Counted from the first letter of the stretch, positions 35,373 through 47,783 are shown. The stretch: DNA of 64,000 nucleotides from Rhabdophis nuchalis (GCA_039707465.1 CM077643.1:66900605-66964604); one strand, 5' to 3'. Numbers and translations: made by a program. The notes: a model not told the origin generated them from the letters alone.

Positions 35373-36744
35373 TATTTAATAATAAATAATACATTGGAAT
35401 TTATTAACCGCACCCTCTCCCCACAGGGACCCGGGGCGGTGCACAGGCATAATTAAAACAATATATAATAATACAGACATTACTAAAATAAAATTAAATA
35501 AATTACCCGTGCTAAAAATACAATTAAAAAACCCATTAAAATTTATCGTTAAAAGACAGAGAGAACTATTCAAGGCCGGCCAGTCGAAAGAGATGGGTCT
35601 TTAACTTTACACGGAAGGAGCGGAGGTCGGTGGTCGTTCTAATATCAGGGGGAAGGTCGTTCCAGAGGGCCGGGCCCGCCACAGAGAGCGCCCTTCCCCT
35701 GGGCGTCGCCCGCTGACAAAGTCTAGTGGACGGCACCCGGAGAAGCCCCTCTCTGTGGGAGCGAATCGGTCGTGAGGATGTGTGGGGCAGGATCCGATCT
35801 CGCAGATAGCTAGGTCCCGAGCCATGGAGCGCTTTGAAGATGATAACTAACACCTTGAAGCGCACCCGGAAGACGACAGGTAGCCAGTGCAGCTCGCGCA
35901 AGAGCGGTGTTACATGGGCAAACCTAGAGGTGCCCATAATTGCTCGCGCGGCTGCATTCTGAACTAACTGAAGCCTCCGGGTGCACCTCAAGGGGAGCCC
36001 CATGTAGAGAGAGTTACAATAGTCCAGTCGGGATGTCACGAGGGCATGAGTGACTGTGCGAAGGGCGTCCCGATCCAATAGGGGGCGCAATTGGCGGACC
36101 AGGCAAACCTGGTAAAACGCCCTCCTGGCCACGGCTGTCACTTGCTCTTCCATAGACAGCCGGGTATCCAGGAGGACACCCAAATTGCGCGCCCCATCCA
36201 CAGGGGCAAGATGTTCGCCCCCTATGGCCAGCGTTGGAGAAAGCTGGTTGAATCGGGCAGCCGGAAACCACAGCCACTCGGTCTTGGTCGGGTTGAGCCT
36301 AAGTCCGTTACTTCCCATCCAGATCCGCACGGCTTCCAGGCACTGGCACATCACCGCTACGGCATCGTTGGGGTGGTTTGGGGTAGATATGTACAGCTGG
36401 GTGTCATCAGCGTACAGGTGGTACTCTACCCCAAAACCACGGATGATCTCACCCAGCGGCTTCATGTATGCGTTAAACAGGAGAGGCGAGAGGACCGACC
36501 CCTGAGGCACTCCACATGTGAGTGGTCTCGGTGTCGACCTCTGCTCTCCTGCCCGCACAAATTGCGATCGGCCAGAGAGGTAGGAGGAGAACCACCGCAA
36601 CACGGTGCCTCCCACCCCCAACCCCCCCAGCCGATGCAATAGGATACCATGGTCGATGGTATCGAAAGCCGCTGAGAGGTCTAATAGGACCAGGATGGAG
36701 GAACATCCCCCATCTCTGGCCCTCCAGAGATCATCTACCAACGC
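35373..36744 (-). mobile_element. L2-like LINE, 3' 1.37 kb
   Basis: Minus-strand copy truncated within the reverse transcriptase, just before [14 protein letters not shown]. The rest of the frame is intact (36744-35566): [24 protein letters not shown], the C-terminal domain and LFRLAGLE. The 3' UTR and AAT-rich tail follow. The open frame continues upstream into antisense CR1 sequence, which makes an artificial fusion of 458 codons. Confidence 0.88.
35566..36744 (-). pseudogene. Truncated L2 reverse transcriptase fragment
   Basis: About 390 codons with no stop. They cover RT motifs from the first catalytic aspartate (LLDLSAAFDTIDH) through YADD and the thumb to the L2 C terminus ([21 protein letters not shown]). 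The endonuclease and RT fingers are lost by 5' truncation, so it cannot be functional. Confidence 0.8.
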
Positions 36745-36749
36745 TAATA

Positions 36750-36918
36750 TGCTCTTGCTGTATGCTGTTTTATTAGTATGAACATTTTTGATACAATTAC
36801 CACCAACAATACCTTTTGGGTTGCAAGTCTCCAAATGGTATAGGGTTTCCTGCCTAGGCAGGGAGTTTGGACTAGATGACCTCCAAGGTCCCTTCCAACT
36901 CTGCAATTGTATTGTAAA
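36750..36918 (+). mobile_element. CR1 LINE 3' end fragment
   Basis: Plus-strand CR1 terminus: tttggactagatgacctcca, then aggtcccttccaactctgca and a short ttgtattgta tail. The left boundary is uncertain. Confidence 0.65.
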
Positions 36919-37599
36919 TATGCCCCTTATTTTTTCCAACAATCCTAAGTAATCACATTTTTTACAAAATCACACAGGTTTTACAAAAGAACAGACTGCT
37001 TTTAATTGTTAAAAGGTGATCTTCTTTTTCTTCTCAGATCATGCTTGGCTGTTCACTAAAACAACAAGATGCGATTGAATCATACTTTTGTTGAGTGTAT
37101 ACTTGTATAATCACTTTCAGAAAGTTGTTGTGTAATACTGTTGTGATGTGCAAAATATGTCCATGTATGTATTCTTGCCCATAGAAGACCCAAATTACAG
37201 ATGTATCAAACAAAAGCAAAATAAATGAATTACTTGAAGAAAAGGTCTAGAGCCAAGTCTAGTCACTCTGAGACTCAACCAACAAAATAAGAAACTTCAA
37301 CTACAGAAAGAAGAGTGTAGCCAAACTAAACCCACTAAGAAACAAGCTACCAGAAAAAAAAGAACATTTAGATGAACTTTTAGAGATAGACTGATGGCAA
37401 TATGTCACTTTTAGGAAAAACAACAACTGAGAACAATATCCCTCCTGTCTAGTCCAACCTAGTCCAACTTGCTGGAATTAAGCAATTGATTTCATAATGA
37501 CCAATCTTTAGCATCTACTTCCAAGTATAATCCTGAAGACAAACCAACAAACAATGAAATAGGGAATGGTGTGAAGGAAAGGGAAGTCAGATATAAAAC
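36919..37599. other. Unassigned, possibly decayed CR1
   Basis: A-rich sequence upstream of the CR1 endonuclease remnant. It may include eroded CR1 sequence, but I cannot align it by eye. Confidence 0.35.
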
Positions 37600-38430
37600 A
37601 TGAAATGTAGGAAGCAAACACAAGGTCAGCCATAAACTATTCAGATGCCTAAACTATATACTGATGCTCAAAGTATGAGGAACAATTTGTAGGATGAATT
37701 TGAAGTGCTAGTACACAAGAGAAGCTACAATATTGCCATTACTGGAACTTGGTAGAATGAAACTCATGACTGTAAAATATAGGAAGATACAAATTGTTCA
37801 GAAGAAACTAGCTTAATAAAAGAGGCAGTAGAGTTGCATTATACCGTATATAAGAAGTAACTACACTTCTACAGAAATGCCCCAAAACAAAGGTGAAAGC
37901 TTTCTTGGATGCATTTGCATTGTTAATGCAAAGGGAAAGAAGAATAACATTCCCATAGGTGTATACTACTGGCTACCCAAACAACAAACAAACAGAGTGG
38001 AACCTTTTACTAATCAGTTAATTATGGTGTGTAGGAAACACTGCAGTAGTAATGGGGGAGGGCACTTTTAGTAACCTGACAATTGGGAGACAAACTCTGC
38101 AGCAAGTGGGAGATCAAACAAGTTCCTGATGAGCCAGCTTTGTAAAGAAGGCAACTAGAGGGTCAGGTATACTGGATTTATAATTCTTACTAGCAGAGAA
38201 GGACAGGACAATAAGTAATGGGTGGAAGATCATTAAAAAAAAACATCCAACCTACGACTAAGAAGAAATTCCTTGACAATGAGAACAATCAGTGGAATAA
38301 AGTTGTGGATGCTCCATCACTGGAGGTTTTCAAGAAGAGATTGGACAACTTATACAAAGTATCTTCCTTGAGCAGGGGATTGGACTAGAAGACTTCCAAG
38401 GTCCCTTCCAACTTTGTTATTTGATGTACT
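37600..38430 (+). mobile_element. CR1 LINE with internal deletion
   Basis: 37620-38220 translates, across several stops and shifts, to a CR1 ORF2 endonuclease start. It shows a TDAQSM-like segment, FEVLVHKRSYNIAITGTW, NETHD, then GVYYWLPKQQTNRVEPF, PDNWETNSAASGRSNKF and a TSRE-like segment. At about 38230-38265 the sequence jumps to the CR1 3' end (tggatgctccatcactggag, ttggactagaagacttccaa, ggtcccttccaac). The reverse transcriptase is missing, so this is a deleted, decayed copy. Confidence 0.6.
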
Positions 38431-39221
38431 ATGTTGCTCTTGGGTAAAAAATAAGGTAGTAGTGGATGTTAATTCTTTGTACTGGAACTGGAAGACAGTT
38501 GTGCTACTTTGTGGCCCACATTAAATGCAAATGGAACAGAGCATCTTTTGATCATTTGATTTTGGCCGCCTTCAAATATCAGATCTCATAATGATCAACC
38601 ATTAGGTATTATTTTCATTATATGTTATCTGAAATGCATCTTTAAAAATATTATGTTTGATTTATCAAATATTCTTAATTTACATACAGGTGGGATAGCC
38701 ATTCTAATCTGCTATAAAAGTAGCCATATGTCCAGTAAATCCTTCAGGAAGCCACATTTCCTCAAGTCCACTTAGTTGATAGAAATGTAGTTGTAAGAGC
38801 TTTATTCTGTCCACACTTCTGAGCCACTCCAGCTATTAATTTTTAATGCAGTACATTGATTTTAATATGATTATTCCATAATTGTAATCCAACAAAATGA
38901 GTTGATAATGTTATATTAGTAATTTAACAGTTTTATGATGAGCTCTTAAGCGCAGAAATTTGTCAGATGTTCATCTATGAAACTATAAGTAATGTTAGTC
39001 ATTTTGTTCCAAGGACAACCCAACTATTAATCATTGTTATTTTGAGATACCTAGTGCACATGGTAGTTTATAGTGACTGATAGTGAGGCTGCATGAAACC
39101 TAACTGAACCTGAAATATATTCCAGATGATTTTTCAGAACACAAATGGCAAGCATACAGCAGTAAATAAGCAAAGTTTCTTACTCCAGACTGTGTAAATA
39201 TGAAAATATGACTATACTTTT
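38431..39221. other. No recognised feature
   Basis: A/T-rich spacer without supported features. Confidence 0.5.
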
Positions 39222-39475
39222 GGTTAAAGGTAAAGGTAAAATCCCCCCCCCCCACGCACATATGTGCTAGTCATTTCCAGCTCTATAGGGCAGTGCTCAT
39301 CTCTGTTTCAAAGCTGAAGAGCCAGCACTCTACGAAGACGTCTCCATGGTCATGTGGCTGGTATGACTAAATGCCAAAGGCGCACGGAACTCCATTATCT
39401 TCCCACCAAAGGTAGTTCCTATTTTTCTACTTGCATTTTTTATGTGCTTTCAAACTGCTTGGTTCTTACCTACCT
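39222..39475 (-). mobile_element. Sauria-type SINE, tRNA head missing
   Basis: Shares the body of the SINE at 28.2 kb: aggtaaaggtaaa at the BovB-like tail end, acatatgtgctagtcatttc, agctgaagagccagcactct, catggtcatgtggctggtat and tatttttctacttgcatttt. The tRNA-related head beyond ~39475 is absent. It has a C run at 39243-39253. Confidence 0.7.
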
Positions 39476-39639
39476 AGTTACTACCTGGCTATTTTTTTAT
39501 TGTTCTAAAGGCAATGAAGCATCTGATATTGCATATCAAGGGAATATGGAATATTTTCCCAATAAGGGAATGAAAATATTGGATTCCTTGTAGGTCATTA
39601 TTTTGCGAGGGGAGAAACAGGTTTTGTTTTCCTGAAGCT

Positions 39640-39845
39640 ATAACTCTTACCTTAAGCTGTCTAGCATGGACATCACACCATTCCTAAGAGGTCTGTAAGG
39701 GGTGTGCATAAATGCACCAGTGTGCCTACCATCCCTGTCCTATTGTCTCCATTTATTCGTACCCATTTCCTGTGTTCATGTCCATGTCCATGTTATACTT
39801 ATACCTGTTATCTCATACATGTTTGACAAACTAAATAAATAAAAA
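39640..39845 (+). repeat. Unclassified dispersed repeat, copy 1
   Basis: Homologous to 55210-55430: both contain cattcctaagaggtc, gcctaccatccctgtccta and ctgtctccatttatt, and end catgtttga(c/t)aaacta followed by AAAT-like units. The A-rich end suggests a LINE 3' terminus. Family not identified. Confidence 0.55.
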
Positions 39846-42594
39846 GTCAAAGACACATTAAGTGGTTGTAGTTTGGAAAAAGACATGTGGCATATGAAAG
39901 CTTAGTGGCTGAGGAAAACTCTCAGGGTGGAGAAAGGATGTAGAAATGGAAAATGTCCTATAGCAAAAAGTAGAAGATTGAGCATATGAGAAAAAGAACT
40001 AAAGTAAGTAAAAATTAATAAAATGGATAGTTTCTAAATATCTTTTCAAAAGCTATCATACTATAATTTGGATATCCAGAGTAATTGTGGATAATATTCA
40101 ACTGGTTTTTGAATAAAATCTTTATACATCATATGAAATCTTTATACATAAAGATATATATAAAATCTTTATACATCATTTGAAAGGTTATTTTTAAGAA
40201 TCAAATTCATTTTAAGCAATCATGTCATTTTAAAGTCACTAGCTTTTCTTCCATTGTTCCACATATTATTGATGGTCTAAATCTTTGAAGGTAATTTAAT
40301 ATGGTATTCCTAAAATACCTTGCTTGACTGTCTGATTGACATTAGACACAGTGAAAGTAGTCTTTAAACATAAATGGTCTAAGAAAATAAATAGGCCTAA
40401 CTGTTTGGTTCTTTCTTTGTCTTGCATCACTCCCTATTGTAGAGGTACTTTAAGGACATAAGAAAGGAAGGAAGGAAGGAAGAAAAAAGAGAGAAAGAAA
40501 GAAAGAGAAATAAAGAATCAATCTTTTTAACTAGAAGAAATAAGATGAAACTGTAAAAAAATGTAGGTACTGAAGATAAATTGAGAGATCTTACATTGCT
40601 TGTTACTGATGAAACCTCCCAGTTTCATCTGGGGTTTAGAAAAGCACTTGTTTGTGAAAATAGAAACTCCCCATTTATGTTGATGTTATTTCATTAACTG
40701 AGGTATACTAAAGAGAAAGAAAAAGCATAGCAAAAAGACTTGTTTGCCAAGAAGAAATCTTCCAACAATACTCCCATCAAAATAAGACCATTATATTAAA
40801 CACATTAAACTATTTAACATATTGTCCAAGATTGCACATGGTATGCATTCTCTAGTTGCCTGGAAGATCTGCATGAAGTAGTGCCAGAGGCAATTGCCTC
40901 TTATTAGATGAATTGGATAGCCAATTTTGAGGCCACTTCCATAGAAGTGGTGTATTTCCATAGACCTTTTGTATATAATTAGGTGGATTGTATATATATG
41001 TTTACTTCGTTTCTATCACTTTCTCATTATACACTAAATTAATAATAAAGTCCATGATGCACTATTTCCATTATTTTTCCAGTCACTAAGGCACAAAAGT
41101 TTCACTCCAGCTGCCAAGTAACAAAATCTATTTGGACTTTGGGAGCTAAATAGGACTGGACTTTTTTTTTTTTAAAGAAATCTCTGGGAAAGAAAAATAT
41201 TATTTCTAAAAAATAATTATTCCAGGGTTTGAATCAGCAACTTTCTATTTGAAACAACAAACAAACAAACAAACAAACAAAAACAAAACAAAAACCCTGT
41301 AACCATTGTCAAAATTTATGGGGAAAATGTGACTTTAACTGATATGAGAGCATGATAAGACTTGAAAGTGGGCATATCCTTGTTACTATTTAAAAAGCTC
41401 TTGCATTGTGTTCATTTTGGTTTTTTATCTCAGTTGGTTTGACACCACTTTGTCCAGTTGGTAAATATCTTTAAAAACATTCAGTTTTTAAATCCAGTTT
41501 AGAAAAAAGTGTAAAATTGTCACAAAACAGTTATGGAAAAATAAATGTGAAATTAGCTGATGTGAAAATAATCTTGTTTTATACTTTCTGCTCATGTTCA
41601 GTACAGAGTTCCTCCAAAGTCTGCAGACTCTATGTTAAAAAAAAAACCAAAAAAACTCAACTTAAACTTCAGTTTCAAAAAATACACATAAAAATTTACT
41701 TTGTGCAAGCAGCTAGGTGAGTGAGACTCTCACATTCCATGGGATGTTTTAACTTAGTGTGCCTCAACCTTGGCAACTTTAATATATGGAAACGTCATCT
41801 AGAATTTCCCAACCAGCCAGCTTTTTCCTGATTCATTGTCCTTGATAAAAATGACCATTCTTATAAAATATATTAGACCAAAATCTAATACTTTTCTGCC
41901 CTAGGAAGAAATAAGGTAAACTGTTTAAACAGACAACAGATTTAAGATTAACAGAAGCCATTCATAAATTTCCCAGTTAAAACAGTTATAAAAGTAGAAA
42001 ACCATCAAGGCTGTATAATTATATTTTTACATTATTCCACAATGACAGTAAATATGACTCTTATTTTCTTAGTACTGGTCATATAAAGTTTTTTTTAATA
42101 ATTAGAGCTCAGAATGATACAATACTATTCATCTGATTTGTTTAAGGATTTGGATATGGGTTGTGCTCAATCAAATTTATTACAGAATTGTCTTGTGAAA
42201 ATGTGTCTTAGTTTGCAATATCACCTTGCAGATCTGAGTTTGGCAAAAGCTTTAGGCATAAAGCCATGGCTTCACAAAAAGGTATAGATTTTGCTTGCAG
42301 TGTTTACTTTGGAGCTTTTCTTAATGGCTGTTATTTATCTCAGCTAATTAACTGACATTCTTTAGTTGGAGGCAATTGTACTAAGTTGTAACAATAAACA
42401 ACAAGATTATGAGAAGAAAGTTAAAAAGGGTTTACATGAAAGAATCTCATGCTCAGGTCTTACATTTTAGAAACTTTAGAACAAGTACAAGCTCTTTTAG
42501 TAGATATGGATACAGTTAGTATCCATACCTTGACCTGTCAGGAAATTGTAACACTGAATCTGAATTAATAACAAAACAAGGGAACTTTGTTTTA
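39846..42594. other. Mostly unassigned; simple repeats
   Basis: 40466-40510 is a GAAG/GAAA purine run and 41261-41288 an (AAAC)n run. About 41749-41825 (gcctcaaccttggcaacttt) resembles one end of a squamate hAT element but is too short to define. Otherwise no features. Confidence 0.45.
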
Positions 42595-43015
42595 TTAGTT
42601 GCAAAGTTGTGTCCCACCCATCACAACCTCATGGACAACGTTCCTCCAGGCCTTCCTGTCCTCTATCAACCTCTGGAGTCCGTTTAAGCTCACACCTACT
42701 GCTTCAGTGACTCTATCCAGCCACCTCATTCTCTGTCATCCCCTTCTTCTTTTGCCCTCAATTTTTGCCGGCATTAGGCTCTTGAGTCCTTCCTTCACAT
42801 TAGATGGCTGAAGTATTTGAGTTTCATCTTTAGGATATGGCCTTCTAAAGAGCAGTCAGGATTGATCTCCTCTAAGACTGACCAGTTTGATCACCTTGCA
42901 GTCCAAGGGACTCGCAGGGTTCTTCTCCAGCACCATAGTTCAAAGGCCTCAATTCTTTGGTGCTCATCCCTTCTTATGGTCCATGTTTCATAGCCATACA
43001 TTGCAACTGGAAACT
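42595..43015 (-). mobile_element. BovB-type RTE LINE 3' end
   Basis: Second BovB fragment, homologous to 34102-34440 (shared acaacgttcctccaggcctt and cattctctgtc...ccccttcttcttttgccctc) but extending further upstream. There the minus strand encodes an RTE thumb-like segment (compare YG.ETW, caccaaagaattgaggcctt). The frame is broken. Confidence 0.75.
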
Positions 43016-43877
43016 TTAGATCTTTATTTGCCAATAGGAAATATCTATTGCCTTTGCTTCAGCGAAATTGTACTACCTCAACATAACCAGAGCCGCTTCC
43101 TGACTACTTATGATTGAGCCACTAATACTAATAATAGATCTCCACTACCATAAAAAATGTTAAAAAGCTGTCAAAGAAGAAGCAAGAGGCAGTCAAGAAT
43201 AAATAAGTTATCCAACCAGAAATTGGAGCTGCAAAACATGCAGAAACACTTCAAAGATTATGGGCTGAAGCTTTAATGCCTTTAAATTTCTGACAATTTT
43301 TGGAGTGCAAGGTTTGCTTTGACCCTATGCTGCAGAATAGTCTGGGTTCAGTACTGATAAAGGATAATATTTGCAGCTAAGGGTGCTCTCTGATCTTGGT
43401 TGTTTACTGGCAGACTTTTCATTACCCAAAGTAGGTGACACCATCAGTACTAATAAGGAGTGGCATTTGCTCTCAATTTATATTCTAGTAGCTTGTCCTC
43501 TCAGTGTTAGTGGAAGTGGCCTTGGGGGTTGCTTCTAACAATGAACAGCACAATCAAAGAACCCAATACTGATAGTGCAAGCCATTAGAATATAAATTGA
43601 GAGTAAACCCTCCTTTCAACTAGGCAATGATGATGCCATCTAGTTTGGGTAATGAAACATCTGCAAGAAAAGAACCGGGTTGAGAGACACCAAGGACTCC
43701 TCAGCTTTGCTTCATTCACTGACAGGATTTTGCCAAACCCATAATTAGTTACAAAACTTAACCTTTCTTGATAATGATCATTGTCTCTGCTGGAATTAAG
43801 GCTGGACAAGGTGTGTTGGCATAGCACACTCTGAGTCTTGAGCAGGACTCAGGAAATAGCTAAATATCTTCCTTAGT
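43016..43877. other. No recognised feature
   Basis: No supported feature. Confidence 0.5.
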
Positions 43878-43885
43878 GGAGTGAT

Positions 43886-44148
43886 CAGAGGTGAGTTGCT
43901 ACTGGTTCGCACCAGTTTGGGTAAACCGGCAGTGGAAATTGGGACTGGGTGGCCAAATTGGAAGGGACAGCAGGGTGGCCATGCCTCTGAACCAGTTCCC
44001 TGGTTGCCACTCCTGTTGCTGGCTTGTTCTTCAGTCATTTTTTTCATGTTCTGCGCATGCACAGAACAATTTACAGGAAACTGTGCATGCATGTGCGAAG
44101 TGCACACGAAGAAAACCAGCAGCAATGCTGGCAGCAACCCACCCCCTG
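43886..44148. mobile_element. hAT-type MITE (263 bp)
   Basis: Starts CAGAGGTGAGTTGCT; the inverse of its end reads CAGGGGGTGGGTTGCT. Flanks ggagtgat (43878-43885) and ggagtgac (44149-44156) match at 7 of 8 bases. Open frames inside are incidental. Confidence 0.7.
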
Positions 44149-44156
44149 GGAGTGAC

Positions 44157-45174
44157 ATACCTTTGTTACTACTGATTGGACTTTTCAGGGGTACAAGCAG
44201 AGCTAGCATAATTGGTTGACTAATTTGGCTTTATTTTGAAGAATCTTCTTATACTGGAAATAATCAATTATGTCACAATCATGCCTTGCTGGCAATATTT
44301 GACATTTTTTTAGGCAGCAGAATCAGGATGAACAGAAAAAGCAGTGCCACAGACATAAGGAATGTAGAAGGAAGAGGAGGCAAAGCAACAACTGCATTTG
44401 TGGTCTTTCATGCCTTTCAGCAAATATTTGAGACACTACCTGTAAATATTAGTCTGGCATCTATTCAATAGTTGTCAAACTGCTCTGTTTATGCAAAAAT
44501 ATGCACATGTCAGATTGGTCAGCCTTGAGCTCATATTAAGAGGGCAGAGCTTAATTGAACTTGAACCAGCACAGAAATTATCATTCCATTAACACAAAAG
44601 AGAGCAAAGTTAAGGCTGTAAAGATGTTGAGAGCTGAGAAAATGAATGAATCGGGAAACAACCTTAGCCTTGCCATCCCATTTTGATAAGCAGAGTTTAA
44701 TAAAGTAATCCATCTCATCAGCTGCCTCCTCATATCAATGTCAGAAAATGAATCCCCACTTAATCTGTCTTCAGAATTTTCAACAAAGAAAAGCAAAGTT
44801 TCAGGCGCATTGCACATTGTCTATGACAACTCCCCTGCACAACAGGATCAGAAAGCCAACTGAATCTGCAAAACACAAAGTGCTTCAGAACCACCTGATG
44901 AACTCTGTTGTTTAAATACATTGTTTATGGAGAAACAATAATCTTCCAAAGAGAACACTGTTAAGCAGCAAAAGCACAGAGAGTGTAAAAATGTAGTGCT
45001 GGGGAGTATTCAGGAACAGGGTGGGCTACCCCAGTTTAGCTTAATAGCCTTAGATGCCATACTTACATTGCCAAATGCTCTATGAAAAGAAACTCCAGCA
45101 GTCAAAATGGGAAATCATGCTGCTCCATATGTTGATGAACCCCAATATCTAGCACCTCCAGCCACCATTGTACA
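44157..45174. other. No recognised feature
   Basis: Nothing supported. Confidence 0.5.
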
Positions 45175-45207
45175 CATCCGTCTATGCCAACTTGCCACTG
45201 CTAACTC

Positions 45208-45935
45208 GCCCTTCGCACAGTCACTCATGCGCTCGTGACATCCCGTATAGACTACTGCAATGCTCTCTACATGGGGCTTCCCTTGAGGTGCACTCGAAGA
45301 CTGCAGTTAGTCCAGAACACAGCCGCGCGGGCAATTATGGGAGCTCCTAGATGCTCCCATGTAACACCGCTCTTGCGCGAGCTGCACTGGTTGCCTGTGG
45401 TCTTTCGGGTGCGCTTCAAGGTGTTGACTATCATCTTTAAAGCACTCCATGGCACGTGACCTGGTTATCTTCGGGATCGCATCCTGCCCCATACATCCCT
45501 TTGGCCGATTCGCTCCCACAGAGAGGGACTTCTCGGGGTGCCGCCCACTAGGCAATGCCAGCGGGTGATGCCCAGGGGAAGGGCCTTCTCTGTGGAGGGC
45601 CCTACTCTCTGGAACGACTTACCCCCCGAACTGAGAACGATCACGGACCTCCGCTCCTTCCGCCAAAACCTTAAAACTTATTTTTTCCAACAGGCCGGCC
45701 TGGCCTAACTCACATCACCTAGCCCATAGTCTGCAGTTAAATTGTTTTAAATTGTTTTTTAGGGATATTGTTTTAACATATTTAAATTTTTTAGCACAGG
45801 GATACTAATTTAATCTGGTTTTATATTTTGTATATTGTTATGTTATATATGTTTTTAAATTGCCTGTGCACCGTCCCGAGTCCCTTTTGGGAAAGGGTGC
45901 GGTATATAAATTTAATAAACCATAAACCATAAACC
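45208..45935 (+). mobile_element. L2-like LINE, 3' 0.73 kb
   Basis: Begins within LRTVTHALVTSRIDYCNALY. The frame meets a stop at 45460 (LHGT then TGA) and continues beyond it as recognisable L2 C terminus ([19 protein letters not shown], ending QQAGLA) to TAA at about 45706. The 3' UTR ends in an unusual AAACCAT tail repeat (about 45917-45935) rather than AAAT. Confidence 0.8.
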
Positions 45936-46008
45936 AACCACGGTCAATTCACCATGGCCAACTCGCGGGACAAGAGCTACAGTAATATCGAAGTAAAAGT
46001 GTAATAGA

Positions 46009-46011
46009 ATC

Positions 46012-46056
<45 letters not shown>

Positions 46057-46784
46057 CTAATAATAATCTTTATTGTCATTGTAAAAATTACAATGAAATT
46101 GGTTTTAACTTCACTGGTGCAAAATTATAACAGAAACAAAAAAGAGAGAAAAGAAAAAAGAAAAAACTAGCATGTGCATGGAGTGATTGCGGTTGAATTT
46201 AAAAGTCTCACAGCCCATGGATAGAAGCTACCTTTAAACCTGTTCATTCGGCTGGCTATACTTTGATATCTTCTGCCCGATGGTAGAAGGGCAAAGAGAT
46301 ACCAACCAGGGTGTGAATCATCTTTGAGAATCTTCCTTGCTCTGCTAAAGCAGCGAGATCTGGCGATGTTATCCAGTGATGTCAGAGGGCAACCGATGGT
46401 TTCTTGTGCCGAATTGATCACTCTCTGTAGTGCCTTCCTCTCCGCAACTGTTAAACCAGCATACCACACTGTGATACAATATGTGAGGACACTTTCTATG
46501 ATGGACCAATAGAAAGAGGTCATCAGCCGTTGTTCAACCTGATTTTTCCGCAGGACTCTAAGGAAATGAAGTCTCTGTTGAGCTTTTCCAATCACCAGAG
46601 ACATGTTGTTTTTCCAGGTGAGATCTTGGCTAATAAGCACTCCTAAGAATTTAAAAGAGGAAACCCTCTCCACACAGCCCCCCTCGATATACAGTGGGGC
46701 AGGTTCCTCTCTGTGCCTCCGGAAATCTAGCACCATCTCCTTTGTCTTTCTAGTATTTAGATGTAAGTTGTTTCTTGAGCACCA
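46009..46784 (-). mobile_element. Rex1/Babar-like LINE, 3' 0.78 kb
   Basis: The minus-strand frame (46784-46167) encodes a Rex1-type RT thumb and C terminus: LHLNTRKTKEMVLDFRR, ERVSSFKFLGVLISQDLTW, SIIESVLTYCITVWYAG, a PLTSLDNI-like segment and SHPGWYLFALLPSGRRY. The 3' end reads caatgacaataaagattatt and is followed by an AAT microsatellite (about 46011-46054). The 5' end is truncated before the catalytic RT motifs and carries a snap-back inversion. Confidence 0.75.
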
Positions 46785-46832
46785 TGCGGATACCTTCTGG
46801 ACTGGTGCTCAAGAAACAACTTACATCTAAAT
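46755..46832. repeat. Perfect 30-bp inverted repeat at Rex1 5' end
   Basis: Arms 46755-46784 and 46803-46832 are exact reverse complements with an 18-base loop. The left arm is Rex1 coding sequence; the right arm is an inverted copy of it at the truncation point. Confidence 0.9.
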
Positions 46833-47045
46833 TAAAGAAAGGATGCCAAAGGAAAGACAAAATGAAATGTGAATGACAAAAATGAAAATACTTTTTAAAC
46901 TATTTTAAACAATTAAATTAAATTGTGGAATTGTCCTGAAGCGAGTTGGCCATGATGAGCTGTCCTGCAGTGAATTAGCAGTGGCAAGTTGGCCATGATG
47001 AATTGGCCATGGCAAGTTGGCTGTGGTGAGTTGTCCCATTCCAGT

Positions 47046-47783
47046 AGGGGACATTGGTGTTCTGTGACCCATGAGAAAACCCACCCAGAAATGAAACACA
47101 AGTTTGTCAGGATAAAAAATTTGGAGTGTTAGTTTCACGCCCCATCTCAAAAATGTGGATAATGCTAGTTGTATAATGTATTGGCAACCCACAATATGGA
47201 TATAAAATGCTGAAATAGTGAGGGAAACCAGCCTGTCAATAGCTAGAAAGACTCAGATGATTCATTAGGTCTGGTCTATGCAGAATTTGCTCAATTGTTT
47301 CAGCTTTTAAGAAAAATTACACTCCAATGCTGATGTGTTATAATCTCTTTCTGTATTTGGTGACCGAGGAAGCATTTATGAAGCTTTTATTCAATCTTTC
47401 ATGACTTGACTTCCCACCCATATAAAAGGTTTCTTGGAGGATTAGTATCATATAAGAGTTAATTACAGAAAGTGTAGACTGCACATTTTTCAGCCCACTG
47501 CTTTTCACTTTCTGTATTACAGTCCTAATATATTAAAGTTCAAAAGAAAACTCAGCAAGTCAAAATGTTATAAATGGCTTGAAAAAGCTTGAAATGTCAA
47601 TATGATCTAATCTAAGATTTTCTATTTCAGCTCAGCTGTTGTACGTGGACAATTGTCTACTATGCACGTTTTAAATAAACAGTAAATATATCAAAATAAT
47701 TAAAAACAGCTACTATTAAAATAATGCCACCAGGTTCAGTAAATTCAGTAAATTCAGTAAATTTTCTGTCCTTTATTTGGTCT
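47046..47783. other. No recognised feature
   Basis: A/T-rich spacer. cagtaaatt is repeated three times at about 47734-47762. Confidence 0.5.

Larger units (their letters stand above)
45175..47045. mobile_element. Possible fold-back element split by two LINEs
   Basis: Left pieces (45183-45207 and 45936-45975) contain gccaacttgccactgctaa and catggccaactcgc. The reverse complement of the right block (46920-47045) contains the same two motifs in the same order. The L2 (45208-45935) and Rex1 element (46009-46784) sit between. The right block is also internally repetitive (ggccatgatga, ggccatggcaagttgg), so a minisatellite origin is a competing reading. Confidence 0.4.

Noticed and set aside
35566..36942. 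Novel 458-residue protein
   Set aside because: The N-terminal part is antisense CR1 and the remainder a truncated L2 RT; an in-frame accident.
41749..41825. Fragment like a squamate hAT element (cctcaaccttggcaacttt)
   Set aside because: Too short and one-sided to define; noted only in the spacer description.
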